Assembly (NCBI GenBank): GCA_964426135.1
Contig: CAYRPN010000066.1
Coordinates: 1-29,664 of the forward strand
Source: CAYRPN01 sp964426135
GTDB taxonomy: Bacteria; Planctomycetota; Phycisphaerae; Phycisphaerales; Phycisphaeraceae
Direction: 5' to 3'
DNA: 29,664 nt
The notes beneath the pieces were generated by a model. The model saw only the letters and a list, made by a program, of their open reading frames with translations, made no database searches and was not told the origin of the DNA. Both the position numbers and the translations under genes were made by a program. This document shows, one piece after another, positions 1 to 7,999 of this stretch; the first letter of the stretch is position 1, and every line of letters starts with the position of its first letter.

Positions 1-79
1 CCGAGACGCCCTCGGCGGGCAAGCCCGCCGGCTAAATGGGGGACCGCCCATTCGCCAAGTTATTTCGGCCCTGTTCGAA
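1..79. repeat. Family D palindromic element, right part, with nested family E hairpin (cut by window start)
   Basis: Positions 1-34 are the right half of hairpin E (CTCGGCGGGCAAGCCCGCC then GGCTA). They are followed by a D right arm containing AAGTTATTTCGG at about 57-68. The same order of modules recurs in full at 26751-26879, which is how the pieces can be recognised here. The extreme right end has diverged (TTCGAAG where the other copy has TTCCTAA). The left half lies outside the window. Confidence 0.75.
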
Positions 80-105
80 GGTGCTCATCGCGTCTCCATG
101 TCAAT

Positions 106-140
106 CGTTATCCGCCCCCGGACGGAGTCCGGGGCTAACG
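106..140. repeat. Short GC hairpin (family M)
   Basis: The arms are CGTTA...CCCCGGAC and GTCCGGGGCTAACG around a GGAG loop. The left arm carries a few extra bases (TCCGC). It could be a small repeat-family hairpin or a terminator for a gene left of the window. No T-tract follows, which argues against an intrinsic terminator. The rest of 141-320 shows only the leader of the next gene. Confidence 0.55.
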
Positions 141-320
141 GCGCGTTAAGTGCGCGCAAACGCCGGTCGATGTGAAGGTAGGAAAGCTGGGTGGACTTTG
201 GCGCGCCGCGTCACAGGATGCCCAGTTTCGCGCACCCGCAGGACCGTGCGCTGGTTTCCGGGCTTGCGTCAGGTACAGGGATTCGATTCGGGGATTGCAG
301 GGGGTTCGCAGGAGGTCGAC

Positions 321-923
321 ATGGCCCATGAGAACGGAGAAAGTCTGGCCGATCTAGCCACCAAGACGGTTTTCACCACCGGTGAAGCCGCCGCCGTGTG
401 CAAAATTTCCCAGCAAACGATCATCCGCTGCTTCGACTCCGGTCGCCTCAAGGGCTTCCGCGTGCCCGGCAGCCGGTTCCGCCGCATTCCGCGCGAAGAG
501 TTGATCCGGTTCATGCGCGAGAACGACATTCCGCTGGAACTGCTCGAAGGCGGCCGCAAACGCATCCTGGTCGTCGACGACGACGAGCAGATCGTGCAGC
601 TCTTCGTCGATGTGCTGGGCCATGACGGACGCTTCGAGGTGAAATCGGCCGCCACCGGATACGAAGCGGGCGCGCTCACGGAAAGCTTCAAGCCCGACCT
701 GATGATCCTCGACTTCATGCTGCCGGACATCAACGGCAACGTGGTCTGCCGCACGGTGCGGACCAATGCCGCGCTGGCGGACATGAAAATCATCATCGTC
801 TCCGGCGTGGTGAAGCGCGAGGAGATCGAGGAACTGCTCAAGAGTGGAGCCGACGAGTTCGTCAAGAAGCCGTTCGACATCAATCACCTGCTCAAGCGGG
901 TCGGAGAATTGTTGCAGGTGTGA
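321..923 (+). CDS. Excisionase-type HTH / receiver-domain response regulator (200 aa)
   Basis: The ATG at 321 is chosen because AGGAGG lies just upstream at 310-315; the frame stays open to 150 but without such a site. Residues about 17-68 form an Xis/MerR-like winged-helix DNA-binding domain (TTGEAAAVCKIS, then a GSRFRRIPREEL wing). Residues about 80-200 form a CheY-like receiver with acidic pocket D86-D88, phosphoacceptor D131 (LMILDFMLPD), S161 and K183 (VKKPF). The DNA-binding domain is N-terminal, the reverse of the usual OmpR or NarL order. It should be phosphorylated by a histidine kinase and act as a DNA-binding regulator; the HDOD kinase encoded directly downstream is the obvious candidate partner, which is inference from position. 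The TGA stop is the first part of a purine-rich palindrome. Confidence 0.88.
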   Translation: MAHENGESLADLATKTVFTTGEAAAVCKISQQTIIRCFDSGRLKGFRVPGSRFRRIPREELIRFMRENDIPLELLEGGRKRILVVDDDEQIVQLFVDVLGHDGRFEVKSAATGYEAGALTESFKPDLMILDFMLPDINGNVVCRTVRTNAALADMKIIIVSGVVKREEIEELLKSGADEFVKKPFDINHLLKRVGELLQV

Positions 924-1082
924 GGGAGGAAGAAGGTAAAGAAGGCAGGGAAGGTGGAGAAGGTAAAGAAGGAGAAGATGAGCCAGGCGATCGCTAGCTC
1001 CATCGACTCCTGAATCCGCCTCCGCCTCCTCATTCTCTACCTTCTCTACCTTCAGTACCTTCCTTACCTTCACCCCTCCCCC
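921..1082. repeat. Purine/pyrimidine microsatellite palindrome between regulator and kinase genes
   Basis: The left arm (about 921-981) is nearly all purine with repeated GAAGGTAAAGAAGG units. The right arm (about 1027-1082) is nearly all pyrimidine with repeated CTACCTTCTCTACCTTC units and is an imperfect reverse complement of the left. The loop is about 982-1026. The left arm starts at the stop codon of the regulator gene and the right arm ends at the base before the kinase ATG. A transcript could fold it into a long imperfect hairpin. Confidence 0.75.
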
Positions 1083-3407
1083 ATGCCCACCATCAGCGCC
1101 AACCCGACCACGCAGGACGCCGCGCAGGCGCGCAGGTTGGAGTTGATTCTGCGCCAGGTGGACGCGCTGCCCACGCTGCCGGTCGTCGCCACGCGGTTGC
1201 TCAGTCTGACGGCCAGCGACACCAGCACGGCTGGTGAAGTGGTCGAACTCATCAGCGCGGATCAGTCGCTGACGGCCAAGGTTCTGTCCATGTGCCGCGC
1301 TGCTTATCGCGGGGCGCACAACGTGACGACGGTCGAGAAAGCCGTGGTCATGCTCGGCTTCGACGCCATCCGCAGCGCGGTGCTTTCGGTGAAGGTCATC
1401 GAGGCATTCGACATCAGGAAGAAGCGCCCGAAGCGCCGAGATGTGGTCAACGCCAAGGGCGGCGCGGTGGATATGGACAGCGCCGACGCCTCTGACGTCG
1501 GCGACCAAAGCGCGTATTCGTTCGACCACGTGGAGTTCTGGCGCCACAGTCTCGCCGTCGCCATCGCCGCCGAGCGAATCGCCGAGGCTCACGGTTCGCC
1601 GCCGGACCTGCGGTCGAATGAAGCCTTTGTCTGCGGCCTGCTCCACGACATCGGCAAGCTCGCGCTGGAGCGCATCCTGCCCAAGAGCTACGAGCGCGTC
1701 ATCGAGCTCGTCGAGATCAACCAGAACAACATCGCCGAGTTCGAGCGCCGCATCATCGGCATGGATCACCATCTGGCCGGCAAACGCCTGGCGGAGCAGT
1801 GGCAGTTGCCGCACCTGCTGCAGGACTGCATCTGGCTCCACGGTTCGCCGTGGGAAAGCCTGCCGCCGCTGGAGCATAAGCGCATGGTGGCGCTGGTCAC
1901 GCTCGCCGACCTGGTGGCCCGCATGCAGCACGTGGGGTTCAGCGGCAACTTCGTGCTTCGGCCGGGGCCCGCGGAACTGGCCAAGCAGATGGGCCTCGAT
2001 CCCGCCAAGGTCGAAGCCGCCGTCGAGCAGCTTCACGAACTGACCGCCGCCCGCGCAGCCGCATTGGGCCTCGATGATCAGCCCTCGGCGCAGTCCTATC
2101 TCAAGGCCGTGCAGCACGCCAACGACATGCTCGGCAAGCTCAATGCGGCCCTGACGCGCCGCGGCCAAATCTGCATGAGGCAGCAGCATGTGCTCGACGC
2201 GGTCACCGCGTTCCACGGCAGCGGCTCACCCGGCCGCACCGTTGAAGATGTGCTCGGCAGCGCCATCGTCAGCGCTGTGGGCGTGATGGGGGCCGGCTAC
2301 TTCGGCGCGCTGTACCAGCCGCGCCGCGACGGGCCCTGGGTGTATCACGTTTACAACTCAGATGGCAGCGTGCTTTCGACGCGCGAGATCGATCCGCCCG
2401 CTGGCACGGAACTCTCCAGCATCGATGCGAACAATCCCGCGCTGGTCAACCAGATGAGCATCCTGCCCTGGCTGAGCGATCACCTGGGCGATGGCGTGGA
2501 TGTGAGGCAGATTCGCATGCTTCCCCTGGGCTGCGCGTGGGGCACCGCGGCGCTGCTGTTGCACGATCGCGCCGTGCTGCCGCCGTGGCCGCTTCTGAGC
2601 GCCGCGACCGCAACGTGGGGCGCGGCGATCGCCGCCGCCGCGCAGCACGAAGGCGCGCGCCGCCTGGGCGAGCAACTCGCCGACGCCAATCACGCCCTTG
2701 CCGAAACACAGGACAAACTGCTGCGCAGCGAGTCGATGGCCCGCCTGGGCGAAATGGCCGCCGGCGCCGCCCACGAGATGAACAATCCGCTGGCCGTCAT
2801 CAGCGGCCGGGCGCAGATTCTCGTGCAGACGCTGCCGCCGGGCGGCAATGATTTCAAGTCCGCGCAGATGATCTACGAGCAGGCGCACCGCATCAGCGAT
2901 CTCATCACGGCGCTGAGGCTCTACGCCGACCCGCCCCGCGCCGAGCGCCGCCCCGTCGACATCGCCGCCATCCTCGACGAAGCCGTCAAACGCCTCAGGC
3001 AGAAGCTCAACCCGCACCTGCATTGCCCGATCAACCTGCAACTGAAGAAGGAAATGCCCACGGTGCTGGTGGACGGGAATCACATGCGGCAGATCGTGCA
3101 TGATCTGGTGCTCAACGCCGTGCAGGCGCAGCCGAAGACCGCGGTGCACGTCAGCGCCCGCATCGATGTCGCGCGGAATCTGCTCATCATTCAGGTCTCC
3201 GACGACGGCGTGGGCATGGATGAACACACGCTCACCCACGCGATGGATCCTTTCTTCTCCAGCCGGCCCGCCGGCCGCGGCGTGGGCATGGGGCTGCCCC
3301 GCGCGCAGCAGCTTGCGACGACCCACGGCGGCAAGATTGAACTGCGCAGCACGATGGGCGAAGGAACTTTGGCGACCGTCACGATTCCCCTTCACTCGCC
3401 CGCATGA
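1083..3407 (+). CDS. HDOD-domain sensor histidine kinase (774 aa)
   Basis: Residues about 20-270 are an HDOD domain: LPTLPVVATRLL start, KAVVMLGFDAIR, and the HDIGK motif at H188-D189. A GAF-like region follows at about 384-525, then a coiled linker and a histidine kinase core. The H box has H564 (AAHEMNNPLAV), the N box N678 (DLVLNAVQ), the G1 box DDGVGMD from about 707, and a glycine-rich G2 box (GRGVGMGL). There is no transmembrane segment, so it is a cytoplasmic kinase. The nearest receivers are encoded at 321-923 and 3570-4661, suggesting one phosphorelay. The ATG at 1083 has no Shine-Dalgarno site; a pyrimidine repeat arm precedes it, so either the start is later or initiation is unusual. 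The HDOD motif order makes a much later start unlikely. Confidence 0.87.
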   Translation: MPTISANPTTQDAAQARRLELILRQVDALPTLPVVATRLLSLTASDTSTAGEVVELISADQSLTAKVLSMCRAAYRGAHNVTTVEKAVVMLGFDAIRSAVLSVKVIEAFDIRKKRPKRRDVVNAKGGAVDMDSADASDVGDQSAYSFDHVEFWRHSLAVAIAAERIAEAHGSPPDLRSNEAFVCGLLHDIGKLALERILPKSYERVIELVEINQNNIAEFERRIIGMDHHLAGKRLAEQWQLPHLLQDCIWLHGSPWESLPPLEHKRMVALVTLADLVARMQHVGFSGNFVLRPGPAELAKQMGLDPAKVEAAVEQLHELTAARAAALGLDDQPSAQSYLKAVQHANDMLGKLNAALTRRGQICMRQQHVLDAVTAFHGSGSPGRTVEDVLGSAIVSAVGVMGAGYFGALYQPRRDGPWVYHVYNSDGSVLSTREIDPPAGTELSSIDANNPALVNQMSILPWLSDHLGDGVDVRQIRMLPLGCAWGTAALLLHDRAVLPPWPLLSAATATWGAAIAAAAQHEGARRLGEQLADANHALAETQDKLLRSESMARLGEMAAGAAHEMNNPLAVISGRAQILVQTLPPGGNDFKSAQMIYEQAHRISDLITALRLYADPPRAERRPVDIAAILDEAVKRLRQKLNPHLHCPINLQLKKEMPTVLVDGNHMRQIVHDLVLNAVQAQPKTAVHVSARIDVARNLLIIQVSDDGVGMDEHTLTHAMDPFFSSRPAGRGVGMGLPRAQQLATTHGGKIELRSTMGEGTLATVTIPLHSPA

Positions 3408-3433
3408 TTCGCCGATGACTTTTTCGGGCCGGT

Positions 3434-3522
3434 CGTAGGGTGCGTCAAGGCTCGGCGCGGACGCACCAGAAGTCAACGGAAGCACAACATGGTGCGTCCG
3501 CGCGGACTTGACGCACCCTACG
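3434..3522. repeat. Family A palindromic element, free copy
   Basis: The left arm CGTAGGGTGCGTCAAG (3434-3449) and the right arm CTTGACGCACCCTACG (3507-3522) are perfect reverse complements. Inside them, CGCGGACGCACC pairs with GGTGCGTCCGCG around a loop of about 24 nt. A second copy at 16091-16178 has the same arms and a similar length but sits inside another element. It may also serve as a transcript end between the kinase and receiver-GAF genes. Confidence 0.85.
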
Positions 3523-3569
3523 CCAGGCTCATTGGTGTGCGCAATGATGAACGATGAACCCGGCGAGGG

Positions 3570-4661
3570 ATGAAAGTCGTGGCTGAAAACAACGCAACCG
3601 TGACGAAACTGAAAGCCCGTCGTCGTCGCACCCGGCTTGTCCGCGTGCTGCTGGTCGATGCGGACGAACCCGCACGCCGCACCGCCGAAGCCACGCTCAC
3701 CTCGCAGCACAAGCAGCGCTTCACCATTCTCAGCGCCGCCTCGCTCGCCGAGGCTCGCCGGCACCTGGCGCAAGGCCCCATCGATCTTGTCGTGGTCGAT
3801 GCCGCCATCTCGAACAACACCGGTCTGGCGTTCGCCGCCGAGCTCGCGCAGGCGAAGCATCCCGTGCAGGCGATCGTCACGACCGACAAGCCAACCGTCG
3901 GCAGCGCCGTGGCCGCGATCCGCGCCGGCGTCTGCGACTTCGTCGCCAAGCCGTTCAACCCCGCCGAACTGAACGAGCGCGTCAACGAAGCGATCAACCG
4001 CGGCGAAACCGTGAGCAAGCAGGAAGCCCGCGTCCGCCGCCTGCGCCGCATCTGCCGCAAGCTCGACTCCGCCCGCGAGGAAGTCAGCCACCAGGTGGAC
4101 ATCCTCTGCAACGACCTGGTCGTCGCCTACCAGGAACTGGCCGACCAGATGCAGCACGTGGTGGAGACCAGCGAGTACGCGGCTCTGCTGAAGCGCGAGC
4201 TGGACCTGGAGCGGGTGCTGCACCAGACGCTCGAGTACATCCTGGAAAAGGCCGGCCCCACCAATGCCGCGATCTTCCTGCCCGTGACGATGGATGAGTT
4301 CACGCTCGGCGGCTACGTCAACTACGACTGTGCCGACGGATCGCCGGAGCTGCTGCTGAATCACCTTTCCGATGTGGTGGCGCCGCGCGTCGGCGAGCAC
4401 GACACGCATGTGCACCTGACTGAAAACGACGCCATCCGCCAGTGGATCGGCGACGACGCGGAGTATCTGACCGACTGCCACATGCTCGCGTTTCCGTGCT
4501 GGACGGAAAACGAAGTGCTGGCGGTGATGGTGCTCTTCCGCGACAGCTCGCAGCCGTTCAGCGACGAACTCGTCGCCACCTGCAACGCCATCACGCCGAT
4601 GCTCGCGGCCTACCTCGCCAAGATCGTGCGCGTGCATCACCGTCATATCCACGAAGAGTGA
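3570..4661 (+). CDS. Receiver-GAF signalling protein (363 aa)
   Basis: Residues about 24-145 form a receiver: D30 and D32 near the acidic pocket (VLLVDADE), phosphoacceptor D77 (IDLVVVDAAIS), T104/T105, and K127 in VAKPF. A charged helical linker (about 150-205) leads into a GAF-like sensor domain (about 205-355). No catalytic output domain follows, so the output may be protein-protein contact. GAGGG directly touches the ATG at 3570; a GTG start at 3579 (three codons later) would have proper 9-nt spacing and is a realistic alternative. It follows the HDOD kinase gene by about 160 bp, with a palindromic element between them. Confidence 0.8.
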   Translation: MKVVAENNATVTKLKARRRRTRLVRVLLVDADEPARRTAEATLTSQHKQRFTILSAASLAEARRHLAQGPIDLVVVDAAISNNTGLAFAAELAQAKHPVQAIVTTDKPTVGSAVAAIRAGVCDFVAKPFNPAELNERVNEAINRGETVSKQEARVRRLRRICRKLDSAREEVSHQVDILCNDLVVAYQELADQMQHVVETSEYAALLKRELDLERVLHQTLEYILEKAGPTNAAIFLPVTMDEFTLGGYVNYDCADGSPELLLNHLSDVVAPRVGEHDTHVHLTENDAIRQWIGDDAEYLTDCHMLAFPCWTENEVLAVMVLFRDSSQPFSDELVATCNAITPMLAAYLAKIVRVHHRHIHEE

Positions 4662-4670
4662 GCCGCGAAA

Positions 4671-4804
4671 GAGCCGCGCACGAAGTAAGCGGGGCCACGC
4701 CACCGTTTCTTCGCGCGCCGTGCAAAGCCGTTTCGTGATCCAGCGTCACCCATCGCGAAACGCCTGAAACGACCGACAAAACCCGCTTACTTCGTGCGCG
4801 GCTC
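4671..4804. repeat. Family I palindromic element
   Basis: A perfect 23-bp terminal inverted repeat spans 4671-4693 and 4782-4804 (arm begins GAGCCGCGCACGAAGTAAGC). The loop contains a second inverted pair, CGTTTCG and CGAAACG, at about 4730-4763. It begins 9 bp after the stop of the receiver-GAF gene and lies upstream of argH. Confidence 0.85.
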
Positions 4805-4900
4805 CTATCGAAAGCCCTGCGATCGTTCCTATCCATAGGGGCCTCCACACATTCCCATGGCGTCACGACGGGTTTCGCGCGAGGCGTTACACTATCGCCC

Positions 4901-6517
4901 ATGGCCACCAAGAAACCCATCAAAAAGGCCGGGAAACCCGCCAAATCCAAGTCTCGCCCGGCGCCCAAGCCGGCGCGGCCCGCCAAAAAAGACAAGCCCA
5001 AACGCGGCGCGAAATCCACGCTTCCGCCGGTGCTGTCCGCCAAGCCGTGGGAGCACGCCAAGAGCGGCGAAGGCTCCGGCGGCGATCCGCTGGCGGCGCG
5101 GTTTGTCGAGTCGCTCTCGTATGACCGCCGGCTGTACAAGCACGACATCGCCGGCTCCATCGCCCATGCCCGCATGCTCGAAAAGGTCGGCCTGATCAAC
5201 GCCAAGGAACTCAAAGCGATCGAGCGAGGCCTGAAGGAAATCGAAAAAGAAATCGAAGCGAGCGGGCCGGACTATGGCGTGAACTGGAAAGGCTGGAAGG
5301 TCGAACTCGAAGACGTACACATGTGCATCGAAGCGGCGCTGATCGAAAAGATTGGCGATCCGGGAAGGAAGCTGCATACGGGACGAAGCAGAAATGATCA
5401 GGTGGCGCTGGACTTGAGAATGTGGCTTTGGGACGCGGCTGATGAATGCATGAATTACATTGAGGATCTGAAAAATGCCTTCGTCTCATTAGCCAAACGC
5501 GATGGTCACATCGTGCTCCCTTCGTACACACATCTGCAACGGGCCCAGCCAATCGTCGTTGGCGGAGAGTTGGTCGCTTGGATCGTCGCGTTCATGCGAT
5601 CATGGGACCGCCTGCGATGCTCAAATATCGACATCTATCACGATGGATCGCCCCTTGGCAGTGGAGCGATAGCGGGGAGCAGCCTCCCATTGGATCGAAA
5701 CTTTACAGGCGAACTTTTGGCCGATTCTGTTGAGCAAGCATGGCCGCCTTCAAACAGTTCAATCGAATCGACCGCCTCCCGCGACGCAGCTCTCGACTTC
5801 GTTTTCGCCCTTTCCATGACCGCCCAATGGCTCTCCCGCTGGGCCGAGCAGTGGATCATCTATTGTTCCACCGAGTTCTCCTTCATCACGCTCGACTCGC
5901 GGTACACCACCGGCTCCTCCATGATGCCGCAGAAGCGCAACCCCGACATGCTCGAACTCATCCGCGGCCGGTGCGGCAATGTCTACGGCCACCTCGTGGC
6001 GCTGCTCACCATCCTCAAGGGTTTGCCCATCGGCTACAACCGCGATTTGCAAGAGGACAAGCGCCACGTCTTCGCCGCGTACGACATCGTCTGCGACAGC
6101 CTGGAAATGGCCACGCGCATCGTGAAGACCACGAAGTTCAACGAAGAAAAAATCAAGCAGGGCCTGGACCGCGGCTTCCTCGATGCGACTTCGCTCGCTG
6201 AATATCTCGTGACCAAGGGCGTGCCGTTCCGCACGGCCCACCAGATCGTCGGTTCGCTGGTGCGCATGGCGGAGGGCCACGGCTACTACAAGCTCAGCCA
6301 GCTTTCGCTCACGCACTTCAACGCCGCCTGCGAAGCGGGCGGACAGAAGCGGGTGTGTGAGGAGGATATTTTCCAGTGGCTTGGGCCGGAGAATGTCGTG
6401 AAGCGCTACCGCACCTACGGCAACGCCGGCGTCAGCGGGTTCGAGGAGCAACTGAAGGCGTGGGAGGAACGATTGGGCACCCAGGCGAACGCGGAAAAGC
6501 AGGGCCAGAAGAAGTGA
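4901..6517 (+). CDS. argH: Argininosuccinate lyase with N-terminal Lys/Pro/Ala extension (538 aa)
   Basis: It cleaves argininosuccinate to arginine and fumarate, the last step of arginine synthesis, in the cytoplasm. Family motifs are HTGRSRNDQ at 159-167, YTHLQRAQP from 209, and the fumarate-lyase signature GSSMMPQKRNP at 338-348. Usual family length is about 460 residues; here about the first 45 are a low-complexity K/P/A/R-rich extension before the conserved part (KPWEHA...). No SD precedes the ATG at 4901, but TACACT ends 7 nt before it, so a leaderless transcript is possible. Internal starts lack SD sites too. Codons from about 5340 to 5770 (residues about 147-290) are richer in AGA, GGA, TCA, CAA and ATA than the flanks, as if this piece has another origin. 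No other arg genes are nearby. Confidence 0.94.
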   Translation: MATKKPIKKAGKPAKSKSRPAPKPARPAKKDKPKRGAKSTLPPVLSAKPWEHAKSGEGSGGDPLAARFVESLSYDRRLYKHDIAGSIAHARMLEKVGLINAKELKAIERGLKEIEKEIEASGPDYGVNWKGWKVELEDVHMCIEAALIEKIGDPGRKLHTGRSRNDQVALDLRMWLWDAADECMNYIEDLKNAFVSLAKRDGHIVLPSYTHLQRAQPIVVGGELVAWIVAFMRSWDRLRCSNIDIYHDGSPLGSGAIAGSSLPLDRNFTGELLADSVEQAWPPSNSSIESTASRDAALDFVFALSMTAQWLSRWAEQWIIYCSTEFSFITLDSRYTTGSSMMPQKRNPDMLELIRGRCGNVYGHLVALLTILKGLPIGYNRDLQEDKRHVFAAYDIVCDSLEMATRIVKTTKFNEEKIKQGLDRGFLDATSLAEYLVTKGVPFRTAHQIVGSLVRMAEGHGYYKLSQLSLTHFNAACEAGGQKRVCEEDIFQWLGPENVVKRYRTYGNAGVSGFEEQLKAWEERLGTQANAEKQGQKK

Positions 6518-6602
6518 GTCGGATCCAACAGACCTTGTCACGCCGGGCTATTTCCGGTGCCGGGCGGCGCTTGGAATGGAAATCATCGATCGCCTCGTCG
6601 CG

Positions 6603-6635
6603 AAAAAAAACAACCCGCTGGATGAACCAGCGGGT
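6603..6635 (-). terminator. Strong minus-strand intrinsic terminator without an obvious gene
   Basis: The stem CCCGCTGG/CCAGCGGG (6614-6621 with 6627-6634) has a 5-nt loop and is preceded on the plus strand by eight As (6603-6610). Read on the minus strand this is a GC stem followed by TTGTTTTTTTT. On the plus strand the T-tract is poor, so it would end argH transcripts only weakly. No minus-strand gene lies to its right before 6977. Confidence 0.7.
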
Positions 6636-6722
6636 CGTGCTTGTTGCCTGGACTTTTCGAAGCTGCTGTCGGCTCCACTGAGTGAAACGGGCGACCGAGC
6701 GAGCCTGCTGGAATGATCATCG

Positions 6723-6828
6723 TTAGGAGCCGTGCAGGATCAACATCGCATGTGGGACGACTTTCCAAGTTGTCCGGCTGGGAGCGAAGCGATCCGAATC
6801 TGCGGAGTTGATCCTGCACGGCTCCTAA
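6723..6828. repeat. Family B palindromic element, copy 1 (106 bp)
   Basis: A perfect 22-bp terminal inverted repeat spans 6723-6744 and 6807-6828, beginning TTAGGAGCCGTGCAGGATCA. The interior is shared, in opposite orientation, with the copy at 22883-22988, which is also 106 bp. No open frame of note is inside. The rest of 6518-6976 holds only the terminator above and the leader of the next gene. Confidence 0.9.
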
Positions 6829-6976
6829 GTGCTAAACTGTGGGTCGCTGATCAGCGAACTTCGCGGGTCGAATCGGTTTCATCGATGTGGGGCGGCGCGC
6901 GGCGTTATCCTGATCGGTGAACACAGCGGCAACGTGAAGAAGTACGGTCCACCCGAAATCACCAGGAGTCGATTCC

Positions 6977-7999
6977 ATGAGCAACCGTTCCATTCGTTTC
7001 GCAGTCATCCTCGCATTCAGCATGGCGCTGTCCGCTGTCGCGGCAGACCTTCCCAAGCCCGTGCGCACGGGCAGCGGAATCATGACCTTCGATACGGTGC
7101 CGGGCTGGGGTCTGCTTCCCGACGGCGCCTCCGCGCTGGGGCCGACGCATGGTTCCGTGGTCATCGACAAGGAAGGCCTGATCTACACGAGCACCGGCAA
7201 GGGCGTCGTCGTGTTCTCGCCGGACGGCAAGGTGGTCCGCTCGTTCCTGGGCAAAGACCACTCCAACATGCACGACATGGAAATCCGCGACGAGGCGGGC
7301 ACGGAGTTCATCTACGCCGCCCGCAACAACGACAAGGAAGGCATCAAGTTCAAAGCATCCGACGGTTCGATCGTGCTGAAGCTGGGCTATCCGAAAGAGT
7401 CCGGCCTCACGCCCTCGGGCGGCGCGTTTCCGTTCAGCCCGACCGCCATCACCGTCGCTGCCAATGGCGACATCTACCTCTCCAACGGCTACGCGACCAA
7501 CCACATCTTCAAGTACGACAAGACCGGCAAATACATCTCGCACTTCGGTGAGAAGGGCAACGGGCTCAAGCAGTTCAACACCGCCCACGGCATGACGCTG
7601 GACACGCGCTACGAGCCCAACCGCCTGCTGGTCTGCGACCGCAACCACTCGCCCAAGGGCCGGCTCGTGCACTACGACCTGGATGGCAAGTTCATCGAAG
7701 AGGTGATCACCGGCCTGGGCATGCCCACGGCGGTCGCGATTCAGGGCGAGTACGTCTCCGTGCCCGACCTCACGGGCAAGGTCTGGATTCTCGATGGCAA
7801 GAACAAGATCGTCGCCACGCTGGGCGAGAATCCTGATCCGAAAAAGGGCGGCAACTACAACATCCCGCAGGCACAGTGGGTCGAAGGCGCCTTCGCCGGC
7901 ACGCACGGATCCTACTGGGACAAGAGCGGCAACCTGTATGTGCAGGACTGGAACGTGTCGGGCCGGATCATCAAGCTCGTCCGAGTGAAGGCGAACTAA
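6977..7999 (+). CDS. Secreted NHL-repeat beta-propeller protein, peptidylglycine amidating lyase-like (340 aa)
   Basis: AGGAG at 6964-6968 is 8 nt before the ATG. Residues 1-23 are a Sec signal peptide (FAVILAFSMALSAVAA). The rest is a run of propeller blades with NHL-type turns, for example NGDIYLSNGY (about 158), QFNTAHGMTLD (about 195), LLVCDRNHS, and SGNLYVQDWNVSGRI near the C-terminus. The order resembles the lyase domain of peptidyl-alpha-hydroxyglycine alpha-amidating lyases; such proteins are frequent in planctomycetes and most have no tested activity. Substrate is unknown. The TAA stop is also the first three bases of a family D element. Confidence 0.83.
   Translation: MSNRSIRFAVILAFSMALSAVAADLPKPVRTGSGIMTFDTVPGWGLLPDGASALGPTHGSVVIDKEGLIYTSTGKGVVVFSPDGKVVRSFLGKDHSNMHDMEIRDEAGTEFIYAARNNDKEGIKFKASDGSIVLKLGYPKESGLTPSGGAFPFSPTAITVAANGDIYLSNGYATNHIFKYDKTGKYISHFGEKGNGLKQFNTAHGMTLDTRYEPNRLLVCDRNHSPKGRLVHYDLDGKFIEEVITGLGMPTAVAIQGEYVSVPDLTGKVWILDGKNKIVATLGENPDPKKGGNYNIPQAQWVEGAFAGTHGSYWDKSGNLYVQDWNVSGRIIKLVRVKAN

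Noticed and set aside
354..2216. Long open minus-strand frame (620 codons) opposite the regulator and kinase genes
   Set aside because: It is a shadow of GC-rich genes on the plus strand; the protein is rich in H, V, D, A and R without a domain, while the plus-strand products are clear families.
2358..4703. Long open minus-strand frame (781 codons) opposite the kinase and receiver-GAF genes
   Set aside because: Antisense shadow; it crosses a repeat element and two plus-strand genes with recognised domains.
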